From: Alopecurus myosuroides
Lineage: Eukaryota > Streptophyta > Magnoliopsida > Poales > Poaceae
Direction of reading: 5' to 3'
Assembly (NCBI GenBank): GCA_028641055.1
Contig: CM054062.1
Location: forward strand, 170,383,715 to 170,447,714
DNA: 64,000 bases
This document shows, in pieces, positions 1 to 12,922 of the stretch. The notes below the pieces were generated by a model. That model was not told the DNA's origin. It was given only the letters and a program-made list of their open reading frames with translations, and ran no database searches. A program made the translations under genes and the position numbers. Each line of letters starts with the position of its first letter. Position 1 is the first letter of the stretch.

Positions 1-1192
1 TGGCAAGAGCAATACATTTGTGGGCACCCTTGTATGTGTCTTCATAGTTCTCATCATCATCATCATCATCATCCACTTCTTCTATCTTGGCCATGGCCTT
101 AGACTTTAAGGCAAGGTTAGGAGACTTCCCATGGCCTCTTGAGCGAGCAAGAGCATCATCCGCGCTCTTGTGAGACAAAGATATGGCTATGAACTCACTA
201 AGGACACCAATGGAGTTGAGTGAGTTGTAGTCGGATCTTGTTCGAATGCTAGTGGAGAGATTCTTCTAAAAAGGAGTTATGGCCTTGACAAATTTCCTCT
301 TGATCCACTCATCGGAGATTTCCTCCTTTCCAAAGTCCCTTAATTGATTGCCAAGGGTGACCACTCTTCTATATAGCTCCTCGGGACTTTCATCTTCAAG
401 CATGACAAAGTTCTCGGACTTGTCAAGAGCAACATCGTATTTGGATGATTGGATGCTTGCATTGCCTTGGAACAAGGAGTCAAGCTTATCCCAAGCTTCC
501 TTGGCGGTCTTGATACCGCGAATGTGTTCAAGATGTTCTCTTGGGAGAGCCTTTTGGATAGTCACAAGAGCGGTCTTGTTGAGTTGAAATTCCACATCCT
601 CTCTTGGAGTCAAGTTGTTCGGATCGTGAGGGTGGAATCCATATAGAATGCTTCTCCACAATGCGGTGCAAGATCCTGAAATGTGAGACTCCATATCGAA
701 CTTCCAAGAAGAAAACTCGTTAGTGTTAAGCATGGGAGGAACTCCAACATTAACCATGTGTGGCATAGTGGCAATAGGGTGGATAGAGTCGTAATTGGGA
801 GGTGGTGGAACTTTAGATTGAGACCCCGAACCGTTAGCCGATTGAGACTTGGAGCCCTCGGAGCTCCCACCACTCTTAGCCTTTTTATCGGCTTTTGCTT
901 TGGCTTTCGCCTTAGCTAAAGCGATGTTAGCTTCCATCTCGTCGATATCCGGAATGGATTCTTCGTCCGAGCTAACATCATTGGTGGTGAGGGGTGGTTC
1001 CATGGACTCCTTGTTTTTCCCCATCAGTGCCTCCATCATTTTCTTTATGCTAGACACCTCCGAGCTAACACTAGAGCTAACCTTAGATAGTTCGGTTTGG
1101 AGAACTCCAACCGTATCTTGTAGGTTAGATATAGTGTCGGCCATTTTGGAGATTTCCGCACTAGAACTTCCGGGGGCATTTTCATCGAACAT
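1..1192 (-). pseudogene. Ty1/copia gag, broken by one in-frame stop, runs off the left edge
   Basis: This is the capsid-like Gag of a copia LTR retrotransposon, which packages element RNA into cytoplasmic particles. The frame opens at 1192, about 40 bases inside the primer-binding site, as expected for gag. Residues 1-60 are Ser/Glu-rich and likely coiled; a KAKAKAKADKKAK basic run follows near residue 92. From about residue 160 a UBN2-type gag domain is visible, with FSSWKFDMESHISG near its start and KEAWDKLDSLFQGN and ESPEELYRRVVTLGNQLRDFG further on. A TAG at 266-268 stops the frame after 308 residues. The same frame then stays open to base 1 and includes an Asp run coded by the CAT array at 51-73, so the break looks like a recent point change. 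A CCHC zinc knuckle and pol would lie left of the window. The family assignment comes from motifs only. Confidence 0.85.
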
Positions 1193-1230
1193 TGTACTCT
1201 TGGGCGGTTAAGCCCTTAGTAAGAGCCGAG

Positions 1231-1242
1231 GCTCTGATACCA
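1231..1242 (-). other. Primer-binding site (tRNA-iMet type) of the copia element
   Basis: Read on the - strand, the 12 bases TGGTATCAGAGC match the primer-binding site complementary to initiator tRNA-Met, which is standard for plant copia elements. It lies two bases inside the end of the 5' LTR and just upstream of gag, which fixes the element's orientation. Confidence 0.9.
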
Positions 1243-1922
1243 ATTGAAAGTGCACTATGGTCAACTAGAGGGGGGGTGAATAGGTTGACTACCAATTTTT
1301 CTTTTCTTTTCCTTTTAGTGGGGCTTAGCAAGATAAGATAAGGTTCTCTAGATGTGCAACTAGGTGAGCAACCTATGTGGACAAAACAATATGCACAACG
1401 GAAGTAAAGCGTAAGGTAGTAAAGCAAACAACAAGTGTAAACAAGGAGACAAGGATATGATTTACGTCTACGTTGGAGAGGTGGGGAGGCACCTAGGGGC
1501 TCCTCAATAGCACGGTTGTGCACACCTTGTTCTCCTTGAGCTTCTCCGGTGAGGGAGATGCTCGTTTCCACTATGAGGTCGACTTGAAGGCGTTGACCAA
1601 ACCTTTACAAGGACTTGAGGTCACTCCACAAGATGGATGGAGGCTCTCAAGCAATCCGTAGCTTCTTGCAACAAGGTGGAAACTACAAGCATGAGATCTA
1701 CTAAGGTTTCTAGGCCTCAAGTAGGATTCTAGATCTACTAGGTTGTGGTGGATGGATTTGAGATTCCTTTGGTGGAAGTGTGGATCTAGGTCTCCTCTAG
1801 CTCTCCACCAAGTTTGGGAGTGTTTGGGTGGACGGAGTGGGAGATCTAGGTGGTTGAAGCTTTCATTAATGGCTAGGAGAGAGAATGGGAAAAGCTTAGC
1901 ATTTAAGAGGTAGGGGAAGGGG

Positions 1923-1930
1923 TATTTATA
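1923..1930 (-). promoter_or_regulatory. TATA box of the copia LTR
   Basis: The - strand reads TATAAATA in a GGGG..CCCC context. It is the only strong TATA motif in this LTR and lies just downstream (in transcription sense) of the GC-rich U3 array, about 680 bp before the LTR end. Confidence 0.6.
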
Positions 1931-1964
1931 CCCCTTGCATTTAAGTGACCGTTTGCAGTCCAGG

Positions 1965-2510
1965 GGCACCGGAGGCTCCGGTGGTTTCACCGGAGGCTAC
2001 GGTGGTCTTCAGTCAACTTCACAGCTGCGCAGCGCACCAGCTCACATGTGCTGGAATACGGGGCGGAGGGTCCGGTGGGTTCTGCGGAGGTTCCGCCCAC
2101 CGGAAGTTCACCGGAGGCTCCGGTGGAACCTCCGCTCTCCTCAAACAGAACAGCAGTTTGGCGAAGCCTCCACCGGATCCCCCACCAGAGGCCATTTACG
2201 CTGGGCCAAGGGGGTGCACCGGATGTCCACCGGAGGCTCCGGTGGAACCTCCGCTCTTCTCAAACAGAAGGGCATTTAGGCGGAGCCTCCACCGGATGCC
2301 CACTGTAGGCCATTTGTGTGCAGCCCTAGTGTTGGAGGGTGGCGGAGCCTCCGGTGGAATTGGCGGAGGTTCCGCCCACCGGAGCTCCACCGGAACTTCC
2401 GCTCCTGGGTCCGCTCGTTTGCTCCAGAGAGGGGTTTGGGCGGAGCCCACACCGGACCCCCACCGGAGCCTGGGCGGAGCCTCCGGTGGATTCACCGGAG
2501 CCTTCGCTCC
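1965..2510. repeat. GC-rich array of CCGGAGG / CCTCCGG motifs in U3
   Basis: More than a dozen copies of CCGGAGG(C/T), ACCGGAG or their complement TCCGGTGG occur in about 550 bp, often as the near-palindrome CCGGAGGCTCCGG. A longer unit starting at 2111 recurs at 2230, giving a 119-base direct duplication that includes a CTC(C/T)TCAAACAGAA tail and then a CCTCCACCGGAT block. The array sits immediately upstream of the TATA box. Confidence 0.8.
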
Positions 2511-2683
2511 TGCACAATGCAGTTTCCTGGATTCCATTCTCCTTGCACTTTTCGTATAAAACGAACACTTGCCCCATAAAATTAGTGAACCTGTTTTAAC
2601 CTGGGCATTTCCATCTATTGAACACACATTAGATCAAATGGATATGTTGTCATATAATTACCAAAACGGACGATGATCTTTCA

Positions 2684-5600
2684 AGTGCAAAATCATAGGC
2701 TCAGTAGAGTGCTAATGGACAGAGGATCTAGCATCAACATCATGTACCTAAGCACTTTGAAGAAATTGCACCCGTCACAAACCCAGCTCAAGCATAGCAA
2801 TGTACGTTTTCACGGTATTGTTTATTGTTCCTAACAGACAAGAAACTTCCCTAAGAGAAATTTCCCTAGAAGTCACTTTCGGAAAGTCGGACCACTTCCG
2901 GCAAGAAATGATTTCGTTTGAGGTAGTACTGTTTGAAAGTATATACCATGCAATACTCGGACGACCGACTTTTGCCAAATTCATGACTAGGTCATGCTAC
3001 ATATAAAATAATCTTAAGATGCCAGGGGAAAAGGCGGAGTAATCACCATTGAAGAAGATTTCGCGCGGGCAAATGAGCTAGAGCTGGGAAACGCTCTTTG
3101 CACTGAACAGATCATCACAAAGGAAGAGCTAAAAGAACTGGCAAAGGAGATATCTCCGAGAGAAATGCTGGCAGGAAAAGAAACCAGAAAGTCGGTTGAC
3201 ATCTTCAAAATATCAAAGAATACAAAACAAATTATCCTGGACCCCAAAGATCCGTCTAAATACATTGTTGTGGGGACCAGAATGACCGATAAGTAGGAAA
3301 GCGAGCTCATCAAGTTCCTCCGTGAGAACAGGGATATTTTCGTATGGTGTTGTGCAGATATGCCAGGTGTACCCGGGAGCTTCCTGTGCATGAACTAAAG
3401 GTGTTTCCAGGATCAAAACCCGTCAAGCAAGGACTTCTCCGATTCGATGGAGAAAGACAGAAGGCTATAGGCAAGGAGACAATACGACTTTTAGCAGCTG
3501 ATTTTATCCGAAAAGTTATTCATACTGGTTGGTCCGCCAATCTGGTATTAGTACCGAAGAAAGATACAGTTATCCTTAGGATGTGTATAGATTATACCGT
3601 CTTGAACAAATTGTGTCCAAAAGTTAGGTTCGCCTTACCGCGAATCGATCAAATAATAGATGTCACCGCTGGATCTAAACTTTTATGCTTTTGGATGCTT
3701 ATTCCGGGTATCATCAAATACTCCTAAAGGAGAACCAAATTAAAACCTCTTTCATAACCCCCTATGGAACAGATTATTACATAACTATGCCTTTTGGCTT
3801 GAAGAACACCGGAGTTACACACCAATGTTATATGCAAAGATGCTAGCATGAACAAATAAGTAAAAACGTCCATGTTTACGTGGATGATATTGCCGTCGTT
3901 TCCAAGGAAAAGGATACACTCCTTGATGATCTACGAGAAACCTATGATAATTTGCGCATATACAAAATGAAGTTAAATCCATTAAAGTGCGTATTCAGGG
4001 CTCCCTCAGGAAAACTTCTAGGTTTCATTGTTTCCCATAGAGGAATCGAGGTAAACCCGGAAAAGATCAAAGTTATTCTGGATATCAAAAGGCATACATG
4101 CTTAAAAGATGCTTAAATATTAACGGGGTCTGCGGCCGCCGTAAGCAGGTTTATAAGCCGGCTCGGCGACAAAGCTTTGCCATTATATAAATTGCTGAAG
4201 AAATCCGACAAATTTGTATGGACAGAAGAGGCGGACAAAGCGTTAGCTCAGTTAAAGAAAATTTGGTGAAAGCTCCGACTTTGGCATCCCCAAAGAAGGA
4301 AGAACCTATGTTTTCATACCTATCAGCAACGAGTAGGTTTATTAGTACAGTCATAATTGTGGAAAGGAAGAAAGAGGAACAAATCATTCCATACCAACAT
4401 CCGGTATATTCTCTGAGCGAAGTATTCTTGGAGTCAAAGCATAGCTATCCACATTATCAAAAACTGGCATATGGCGTATTTTTTGCATCACGAAAGTTAC
4501 GTCATTATTTCTAAGGACACTCCATTACAGTGGTAAGCAAAGGACCACTAGGAGATATCATAAACAATGCAGATGCAACAAGCAGAGTCGCCAAATGGGG
4601 CATTGAGCTTGCGGCATTCGACAATAAGTACCAGCCCAGGACTGCTATCAAGTCTCAGGTGTTGACGGATTTTATCGCTGACTGGATAAAAGCTATGGAA
4701 AACACCCCGATGTCGAAGTCTGAATACTAGATCATGCATTTTCACGGATCCAAGATGAAGGAAGGCGCGGGTATGGGAGTGGTATTAAAATCACCAAAAG
4801 GCGACACAATGGAGTATGTGTTACGAATTCATTTCAATGCCAGTGATAATGTGGCAGAATATGAAGCAGTACTTCACGACTTGCACATTGAAAAGGAGAT
4901 AGGTGTCAAACGCATATTATGATATGGAGACTCAGATTTGGTGCAGCACCAGCTTAATCAGACATGGGATGTCAAAATCCCATAATGGCAGAATTTCAAA
5001 GGACAGTAGACGGATTCGCGATATGCTTCCTAGGATTTGAGGTAAATCATGTTAAAAGGGAAGAAAACTAGAACACAGATGCATTGGCCTGAATGGGCTT
5101 GGAGAGGGTAAAAACATTCCTTCAAACCATCTATTAATGGCGAAGATGTAGATTACCCCCTAATTTCCGAGTCAATCGAAGTACTATTCGTAATCCTTGA
5201 TTGCACAATAGCATACCTGTATTTCTTAGTCGATTAGAATTTCCCGGATGGAGCAGATGCATTCTTGCAAAGGCAGATAAAACACCGATGCAAAGGACAC
5301 ACGGTAATCAATGGTTACTTGTATAAGCGCAACACATCCAGAATCTTCTAGCGTTGTATTTCATCAGAGGAAGAACAGAAAATACTGCAAGAAATCCATG
5401 TTGGAGACTATAGACATCATGCTCAATCCAAGAGCATTATGCATAACGCACCCTGAGTAGGGTTTTTCTGGCTTATAACCAAGAAAAATGTAGAACACAT
5501 AGTTAATACATGTGCCAGATGCCAATATTACGCCAAGTAGACGAATTTGCCAGCTCAAGCACACAAGACTATCCCCATTACTTGGATATTTGCGATCTGA

Positions 5601-5769
5601 GGGCTAGATATGATGGGAACATTCAAAACGGCAAGAGATGGACTAACACATTTACTCGTTGCAGTAGATAAGTATACCAACTGGGTGGAGGCTAAACCCA
5701 TCAAAAAGCTTGACGGTGTGACTGCCAGATTTTTTTCATAGACATAGTCATGAGATATGGTGTACCACA
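2684..5769 (+). pseudogene. Tat-A pol, 5' part: protease, RT, RNase H, second RNase H, integrase N-part
   Basis: Polyprotein of a Ty3/gypsy Tat-lineage element, heavily degraded by stops and frameshifts. In order: a protease-like stretch near 2705-3000 (LMDRGSSINIMY, then AILGRPTFAKFM); a linker with DMPGVPG at 3358; RT at about 3400-4090 with TGWSANLVLVPKK, CIDYTVLNK, PFGLKN and the catalytic YVDD at 3877-3888; a first RNase H at about 4190-4510 (FASRKLRHYF); a second, archaeal-type RNase H at about 4735-4990 (FHGSKMKEGAGMGVVL, AEYEAVLHDL, GDSDLV); a zinc-binding HH-CC segment at 5398-5540; and the integrase core start at 5570 (TARDGLTHLLVAVDKYTNWVEAKPI). The double RNase H is diagnostic of Tat. 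The frame is cut at RYGVPH by the TSD of Athila-1 and resumes at 19932. Gag and the 5' LTR lie left of the copia insertion. Confidence 0.9.
5765..5769 (+). repeat. Target-site duplication of Athila-1, left copy (CCACA)
   Basis: CCACA at 5765-5769 repeats exactly at 19927-19931, directly outside the two LTR ends of Athila-1. Joining across it continues the Tat-A integrase reading. Confidence 0.92.
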
Positions 5770-7298
5770 TGATACATCATAAAAGTATCTATAATTTCTG
5801 ATGTTCCATGTTGTTTTCATGCCATATGCTACATGTTTTCGTTACACTTTATGTCATTTTTATCGATTCCCTAGAATGACCTATTGACAAGATGCCACAG
5901 AGCCAGTTCCTTGTTTTCTGTTGTTTTTAGTTTCAGAAAAGTTGTTCTGGAAATATTCTCGGAATTAGAAAATTCGAAGCCCGGAATTTTTAGAATTCCT
6001 GAAGGTTCCACGGAGTCCCGAAGAGGCCCAGCGGGGGCCACACCATAGGGCGGTGCGCCCCCGGGACACACCTGGGGGTGGTGTGGGCCCCTCGGGCGTC
6101 CACCGCCATCGCCCTTTCGCCTATTTATTCCCCCCCGATACATCTACCCTAAAAAATATACCACTTCGTCCCGAGAAACACCCGAGGACGCCGTCATCGT
6201 CATCCCGAGATCGGGAGGGTTCTAGAGCTCTCCCCGGCACCCTGCTGGGAGGAGAATTCATCACCGGAGGGGTATACACCGCCATGCCTGCTTCAGGAGT
6301 GATGCGTGAGTAGTTCATCCTTGGACTATGGGTCCATAACAGTAGCTAGATGGTTGTACTCTCCATCTTATGCCTCATGTTTAGATCTCGTGAGCTGCCT
6401 CACATGATCGAGATCATCTATTTGTAATGCTACATGTTGTGTTTGCTGGGATCCGATGATTATTGAATGTTATGTCTGTTGATTATCAATCTATCATGTT
6501 ATCTTCATGTGTATGTTATTTATGATCTTGCATGCTCTTGTTGTTAGTAGATGCTCTATCCAATTAGATTCTAGTGACTCCAAGAGGGAGTATTTATGGT
6601 CGATAGTGGGTTCATGCCTCCTTTGTATCTGTGCTCGAGTGACAGAAATGTGACAGATGGAGGATGTGATGTTGCCATTAGGGAGAAAACAACGATGTTT
6701 ACTTTGTTTACATTGTTTACATTACACACCTTGCTTACTATGATTATCCGTTGCGTGCAACTTAATGCCCAACGTTTGTTTGGATGATATTCCAAGGGTG
6801 GATTATTAGTCATAGGTGTAGTTGGATGACGATCTATGTATTTTGTTGTAATGTCCGCATAAATCTCATAGTAATCTTTATGTCATGCATGTTCTTTATC
6901 TGACAATTGCCCAGCTGTAATTTGTTCACCACGCATGTTAGCTATATTTTATAGAGAGACACCTCTAGTGAACTGTGGACCCCGGTCCATTTTCTCATTC
7001 TGATAATACACACATTGCTTCCACTATTTTCACATTGCTGCTACTGCTTTCATATTGTTCTCATATTGTTTTCCACACCATACATTTAACCTCTTTGTTA
7101 TCAGCAAAACCGGTGAGTTGACAACCTCACTGCATCGTTGGGGAAAAGTGAATTGTTTGTGTTGTGTAGGTTCCACGTTGCTGCTGAACCGGTAGTGCGC
7201 CCTGCCATCTCAGCTGCATCAACCTTCTGAAGTTACTCCTTCGTCCTACTGGTCGATTCAACCTTGGTTTCTTTCCGAGGGAAATCTTGCTGTTGTGT
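5770..7298 (+). repeat. 5' LTR of Athila-1, first part
   Basis: This aligns by eye along its whole length with the 3' LTR at 18356-19926: the TGATAC start, the CGGGCGTCCACC block, GTGCGCCCTGCCATCTCAG, and the GGTTTCTTTC tail. It is broken 65 bases before its end by Athila-2 and resumes at 14210. Confidence 0.92.
7294..7298 (+). repeat. Target-site duplication of Athila-2, left copy (TTGTG)
   Basis: TTGTG is paired with CTGTG at 14205-14209 (one mismatch). Both sit immediately outside the TG...CA ends of Athila-2. Confidence 0.8.
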
Positions 7299-8869
7299 GA
7301 TGGAGTGTGGACACACGCTCGTTGGAGACCCCAAGCGCAAGGTGTGAAGAGTGCAGCAGCAAGTTTTCACTCAGAAAAGAAACCAAGGTTGAATCGACCA
7401 GTAGGAGGACAAGCAATCTCTGAAGGTTGATGCAGCTGAGGTGGAAGGGCGCACTACCGGTTCAGCAGCAACGTGGAACCTACACAACACAATCAAATCA
7501 CTTTGCCCCCGACGAAGCAGTGAGATTGTAAATCTCACCGGTTTTGCTGAACACAAAGAGGTTAAACATATGGTGTGGAAAACAGTATGAATGCAGTAGG
7601 AACAGTATGAAAGCAGTGTGAAAGCAGTATGTGTATTATCAGTATGAGAAAATGGACCGGGGTCCATAGTTCACTAGTGGTGTATCTCCGTGAAAGATAA
7701 ATAACATGTGTGGTGAACAAATTACAGCTGGGCAATTGACAGAAATGAAGGTTGCACCGTAGTGCATATGCAAGACATAAAAATTACTATGTGATTCATG
7801 CGGGCATTACAACAAAATACATAGACCGTCACACCCTCCGAATATCATCCGAACAAACGTTGGGTATTAAGTTGCAAGAAACAAATTATCGCAGTAAGCA
7901 AAGTGTGTAATGTAAACAATGTAAACTAGGTAAACACCGTCGTTTTCTCCCTAATGGCAACAACACATCCTCCATCCATCACGTTTTTGTCACTCGAGCA
8001 CAGATGCAAAGGAGGCATAAACCCACTATCAAGCATAACTACTCCCTCTTGGAGTTAGTAGCATCTACTTGGCCAGAGCATCTACTAATAACGGAGAGCA
8101 TGAAAGATCATAAATAACGTAAGCATGAAGATAACATGATAGATTGATAATCATAAGACATAGAATTCAACATTCATCAGATCTCAACAAACACAAGTAG
8201 CATTACATAAACATTATCTCGATCATGTGAGGCAGCTCACGAGATCTAAACATGATGTACAAAGTGGAGAGAACAACCATCTAGATACTTCTATGGACCC
8301 GTAGTCCAGGGATGAACTACTCACGTATCACTTCAGAGGAGGGCATGGTGGTGTAGACCCCTCCGGTGATGAATTCCCCTCCTGGCAGGGTGCCAGGGAG
8401 AGCTCAAGAACCCTCCCGATCTTGTGATGGTGATGACGGCGGCCTCGAGTGTTTCTCGGGACGAAGTGGTATATTTTTAGGGTTAATATATCGGGGGGGT
8501 ATAAATAGGCGAAAGGGCAAAGGCGATGGAGGCCTGGGGGCCCCACACCACCCCCATGGCGTGGCCAGGGGCGCGCCGCCCTATGATGTGGCCCCCCTAT
8601 GCCCCCCTTCGGGCCTCTTCGGGACTCCGTGGAACCTTCGGGAATTCTAGGACCTCCGGACTTCAAATTTTCCAATTCCGAAAATATTTCCAGAACAACT
8701 TTTCTGAAACTAAAAACGCCAGAAAATAGGGAATTGACTCTCTGGCATCTTGTCAATAGGTTAGTCCGGAAAATCGATAAAAATGACATAAAGTGTATAT
8801 CAAACATGTAGGAAACAACATAAAAACAACATGGAACATCAGAAATTAAGGATATGTTTTGACGTATCA
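7299..8869 (-). repeat. 3' LTR of Athila-2
   Basis: A 1571 bp LTR, complementary in sequence to the adjacent Athila-1 LTR and ending in GTATCA at 8869. The PPT complement (CATCCCCAAGCTTAG) follows at 8871. Confidence 0.92.
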
Positions 8870-11558
8870 ACATCCCCAAGCTTAGTTCCTACTCATCCTC
8901 GAGTAGGTAAACGATGAAAACACAAAATTTCTGAGGTGACATGCTACCAACATAAACTTGATCATCAATAATGTAAAAGCATAAGTAAGATGAGATCATA
9001 GAACTTCAACGCAAGCATGATAAATAGAATTTTAACAATAAAGCATAGCAATCACCTTGCATCATGAGAAGTAACACAAATAAAAGATCATGAATAACGA
9101 TGCAACAAAAGATATACGTTTGTTTCAAGAATAGAGAAAATATTGGCAAAGTGATATTTCACTAGTCCTTAAGAGTGGGGCAAAACATAAATGCCAGGCT
9201 ACCTTCAAAGTTCATGAGGAAGACTAGAAAAATAATTAGAGAACAAGCAATAACACATCATGAATCAATTAATAATGTTTCTGGGACAAATGCACATAAA
9301 ACTCAAAATGGCAACTATGCTATCTCAATTGTGCATAAAGTTATAAGATGGAGACTCAACATAAAAGTAAAAAAAAAGGCCCTTCGTAGAGGGAAACAGA
9401 GATCAACTCATGTGCTAGAGCTTTTTATTTTATTAAACAGAGGTATAAAAATCTTGACACTCCTCCCATCCATCTTACACAAACCATGGCTAACCGAATC
9501 CTCGGTTGCCTGCCAACAATCACATACCGTGGAGGAGTGTCTATTTTTTAGAGAGGTGTATGCTTATGTCAACGAATGGTAAACAGAAAATACAGTATGT
9601 CAGAAGCCAACTAGACTTCACAAGAGCGGCTCCCATATAAGGATGCATCTGGGTAGAAGGTCATCCATCTTTCTCTTTTGTTTACCCAATTATGCTTTGA
9701 CTGATAAATCAGGGGCAAAAATACTGAAGAGAATTTGTTGTTATTAATTTGGGGCTGGGCACCCCACTGCCAGCTCTTCTATCATTGGATAAGCGGATGC
9801 AGCCACTAGTCTAGGGTGTGAAAGTCCAATCAACAAGTGAGATAAAGATTCTCTATTTATGTCCTCATGAGCTAAAACAGGAGCACAAAACAGGAGTAAT
9901 TTTGAAAGTTTTAAAGGTAACACATGAGCAATTTACTTTGGAGTGGCGGTTAAATACCACATGTAGGTAGGTATGGTAGACACATTGTGAATACTTTGGT
10001 TTTTGGGAGTTGGATGCACGAGTAAAGCTCATACTCAGTACAGGTGGAGGCTAGCAAAAGACTGGGAGCGAAAAATCAAGAGAGCATTAGAACCATAATC
10101 ATGCATAGCGACATAAACATCATTAATCAAAGCATAAGTGGTACCACTAGTTCAAAAAATAAATGATCATAGAGTCTATAAGTGACTGATTCATAGTCAT
10201 AAACATGGTGTGAGCATGCGCCAAGTCAACCAAATAAAGCATTCAAAGGAGAACACCATAAATTTATGCTTCAATATGACAAGAATAACTCATGATTCTT
10301 TCAATGACACATTAAACACTCCCAGCTATTTGAGGATAATCATGCTACTAAATAACCACAAGGATTTAGAATTAAAATAACATCTAGCATGATATGAAAA
10401 ATTCTAGCCACAGTCTATACAAGCTTCTACTTGCACCGTTATAAATTCTACCACAAGCAGCCGTTTCTTTTCCAAACAAGCACCATACAAAACATGATTT
10501 AACAAAACTTTCTAAATGCTACAACAATAAAACATGAGAGTACTCACATAACACTACTAATTCTAACAGCTCTGAACAAGAGATGCAATGAAAACAAGAG
10601 CTAAACAGGAATTTTGCAGTAGCTAGAAGAAAAACTAAGAATACTAGCATAGCAAGTATTCAAACGAAAAAGCGGAGCGTGTCTCTCTCCCAAACAAGGA
10701 ATTCTTGGGTCCAAATATATTAATGCAGCAAGGAAAACAAAATAAAACAAAGGAAAACAAAAGAAAAACAAACAGACGCTCCAAGTAAACTTCATATGAT
10801 GTGACCGAATAAAAATATAGTTTCACTAGAAGTGACCTAATAGATTATTGATGAAGAAGGGAATGCCTTGGGAATACCCCATATTAGATGTTTGAGTCTT
10901 CTTAAAATATGCTTGGATGAACCACGGGGGCATTCCCTAGCTTTTACCTTGCACTCTTCTTGATCACATATATCACCCTCTTCTCTTGACCCTTGAAAAC
11001 TTCCTTCACACCACACTCAAAGAGTAATTCGCATTAGAGGGTTAGTGCAACAATAAAAAAATCCATGGGTTCTGTAAGGGAACAAGTGCTACTGATACTT
11101 TTAAAGATTAGCTACAGCCACTGATGTTTCGTGAAGCAAAGAAATCCACTTGACATCGCAAAAGAGCAAATGCAAGAAAAATGACAGAATCTGTCAAAAC
11201 CAGAACAGTCTGAAAAGAAGAATTTTTTAGGGGCACTTATGTTTCTCAGATCGAAAAACTTAAAGAACGAAAAAGTTGCGGCAGTAGCGGAGGAATAGGC
11301 AAAAGAAATTTCAGGTCATTACGAACTTTTCTGTCAATTATACGATGTTTTATGGTGGACAGCAGGAATCTGTTTCCTGCGCAGAAATCCAAAAACCAAC
11401 TCCAACTCTCGTCAGAAACTTTATTTGGCACAACTAAAACATGAAAAGAAAGATACAAATGAGTTTCTACATAAGTATACAACCCCTTGACTCAAAGAAA
11501 ACAGAGAAAAACAAAGCAAAAATAAAACCATGGGTTATCTCTCGAGAAGTGCTTTTCT
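8870..11558 (-). other. 3' internal region of Athila-2, no gene seen
   Basis: AT-rich, untranslated-looking sequence homologous (inverted) to 15769-18340 in Athila-1. It begins with the polypurine tract complement and contains only short reading frames that are not shared between the two copies. No RT, RNase H or integrase motif was found on either strand. Confidence 0.75.
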
Positions 11559-12829
11559 TTAAAGCTTTTTAGCTAGGCATGATAATTCGAGAAGATGCTC
11601 ACATAAGAAATATGAATTAAAGGAAAAGAGAGCATAAATAAGCAAGCATAAAACAAATTTAAGTGTACCCCACTTCATATGCATAGGAATCTTGTAAATA
11701 AATAAATTAAATAAGCTTAAACTAGAAATCATGGGAAGGTAGAACAAGAGCAACTTCAAAGCTTTAAACACAAAGAGAGGTGTTTTAGTAACATGAAAAT
11801 TCCTACAACCATATTTTCCTCTCTCATAATAATTTCCAGTAGCATCATGAACAATCTCAGCAACATATTTATCACATAAAGCATCTTTGTCATGGTCTAA
11901 AAGCACACAATTCATATCAAGCTCAAAAATAGTGGGATCAATATTTAAAATCAGCTCCTCTTTTTTTCCACTTTTATCAATATCAAAACGAGATGATTGA
12001 TCACTCATAAAAGGTATAGGACACATTATAGCAACCCTATTTTCAGTACATTATAATTTATAACATCAAGTAACATAGGACCATCATCAAGAGCATTATC
12101 ATATAAATTTTCTAAACAAACTTCCTCATTATCATGCATATCAATAGTTGGAATAAATAGAGGATTATCATAAGATTTATCCAAGTATCATGGATTATCA
12201 TAAAGCAAGGTATGAGTTAAAGAGTTACTATCATTGGGAGGTAGACATGGGTTCCATTCTTCCTCCTCTTGATCATCACTCTCATCCTCTTTTTCATCCA
12301 ATGAGCTTGCAGATTCAGTAGTTTCTTCTTCCTTAGGTTCCTTCAAGTCATTAGTATCTTCCTTAGGTTGAGAGCATTTATTAAGATATTCCATTATGTA
12401 GTAATTACAATCCTTGTAATTATCAAAGCAATATTCAAGTATAGCATAAATCTCGTATTTATAAGGTGCATCATCAATACTTTCAAGTAAATACACCATT
12501 TCGAATGCACCCTTCCAAGAAATAAAATTGTTCAATTTGTCAGCATTATATAATTCATAATTTCCCTTAAGATAAGAAGATTTGGTAACATCATCATTAT
12601 ACTCACATTAAAAAGGGAGGTGTTTATACCTCCTACAACAGCAAGATTTATCAAAACAATAAGTAACATTATAAGTAGAGGACACGTTTTTAGCATAGTC
12701 ATGCAATTTATTAATTTGCTCCCATAAGTGTATTCCCTTTTGTGACAAGCGGTGTTCCTTATAATATTTTTGTTGTTCATCTGTGAACCCACCTTGCCTA
12801 TAAGATCTAGTTTCAAAGGCATCAAACAT
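11559..12829 (-). pseudogene. Orphan acidic/hydrophobic protein of Athila-2
   Basis: I do not recognise this protein. The start at 12829 (MFDAFETRSYRQGGFTDEQQ) is chosen because Athila-1 has the same start at 14397. It sits where gag would be, about 100 bases after the PBS, but shows no gag, zinc-knuckle or protease motif. The middle has FISWKGAFEMVYLLESIDDA, then a strongly acidic stretch (SLDEKEDESDDQEEEEW). The C-terminal part (12026-11559) has YYERGKYGCRNFHVTKTP followed by two hydrophobic segments that could span a membrane (LKLLLFYLPMISSLSLFNLF and FVLCLLIYALFSF). Stops near 12608 and 12190 and a frameshift before 12026 break it. Env-like ORFs occur in some Athila elements, but they lie after pol, so that match is weak. 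Confidence 0.6.
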
Positions 12830-12922
12830 TGCTAGCAAGCATGATAAAGCAAGTAACAAGCAAAACAATAACAAAGTAAAAAAGATTGGAGGTGAGAGAC
12901 TCCCCCTGCAGAAATTATCTTC

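Larger units (their letters stand above)
1245..2683 (-). mobile_element. 5' LTR of the copia element
   Basis: The ends form a short inverted repeat, TGAAAG at 1245 and CTTTCA ending at 2683. The PBS follows on the inner side, and Tat-A protease sequence starts directly on the outer side. The LTR is 1439 bp. The presumed target duplication is AGTGC at 2684-2688; its partner lies outside the window. A TATA-like box is present on the - strand at 1923-1930, and the U3 half is filled with CCGGAGG/CCTCCGG motifs. Confidence 0.85.

Noticed and set aside
51..73. CAT trinucleotide run as a microsatellite locus
   Set aside because: It lies in phase in the gag frame and codes an Asp run; best described as part of that gene.
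1935..2627. Several long overlapping frames in the copia LTR
   Set aside because: They are a by-product of the CCGGAGG array, which lacks stops in most frames.
9175..9582. 135-residue frame in the Athila-2 3' region and its relative at 42967-43332
   Set aside because: The frame runs on the strand opposite to the element and differs in phase between copies; no motif.
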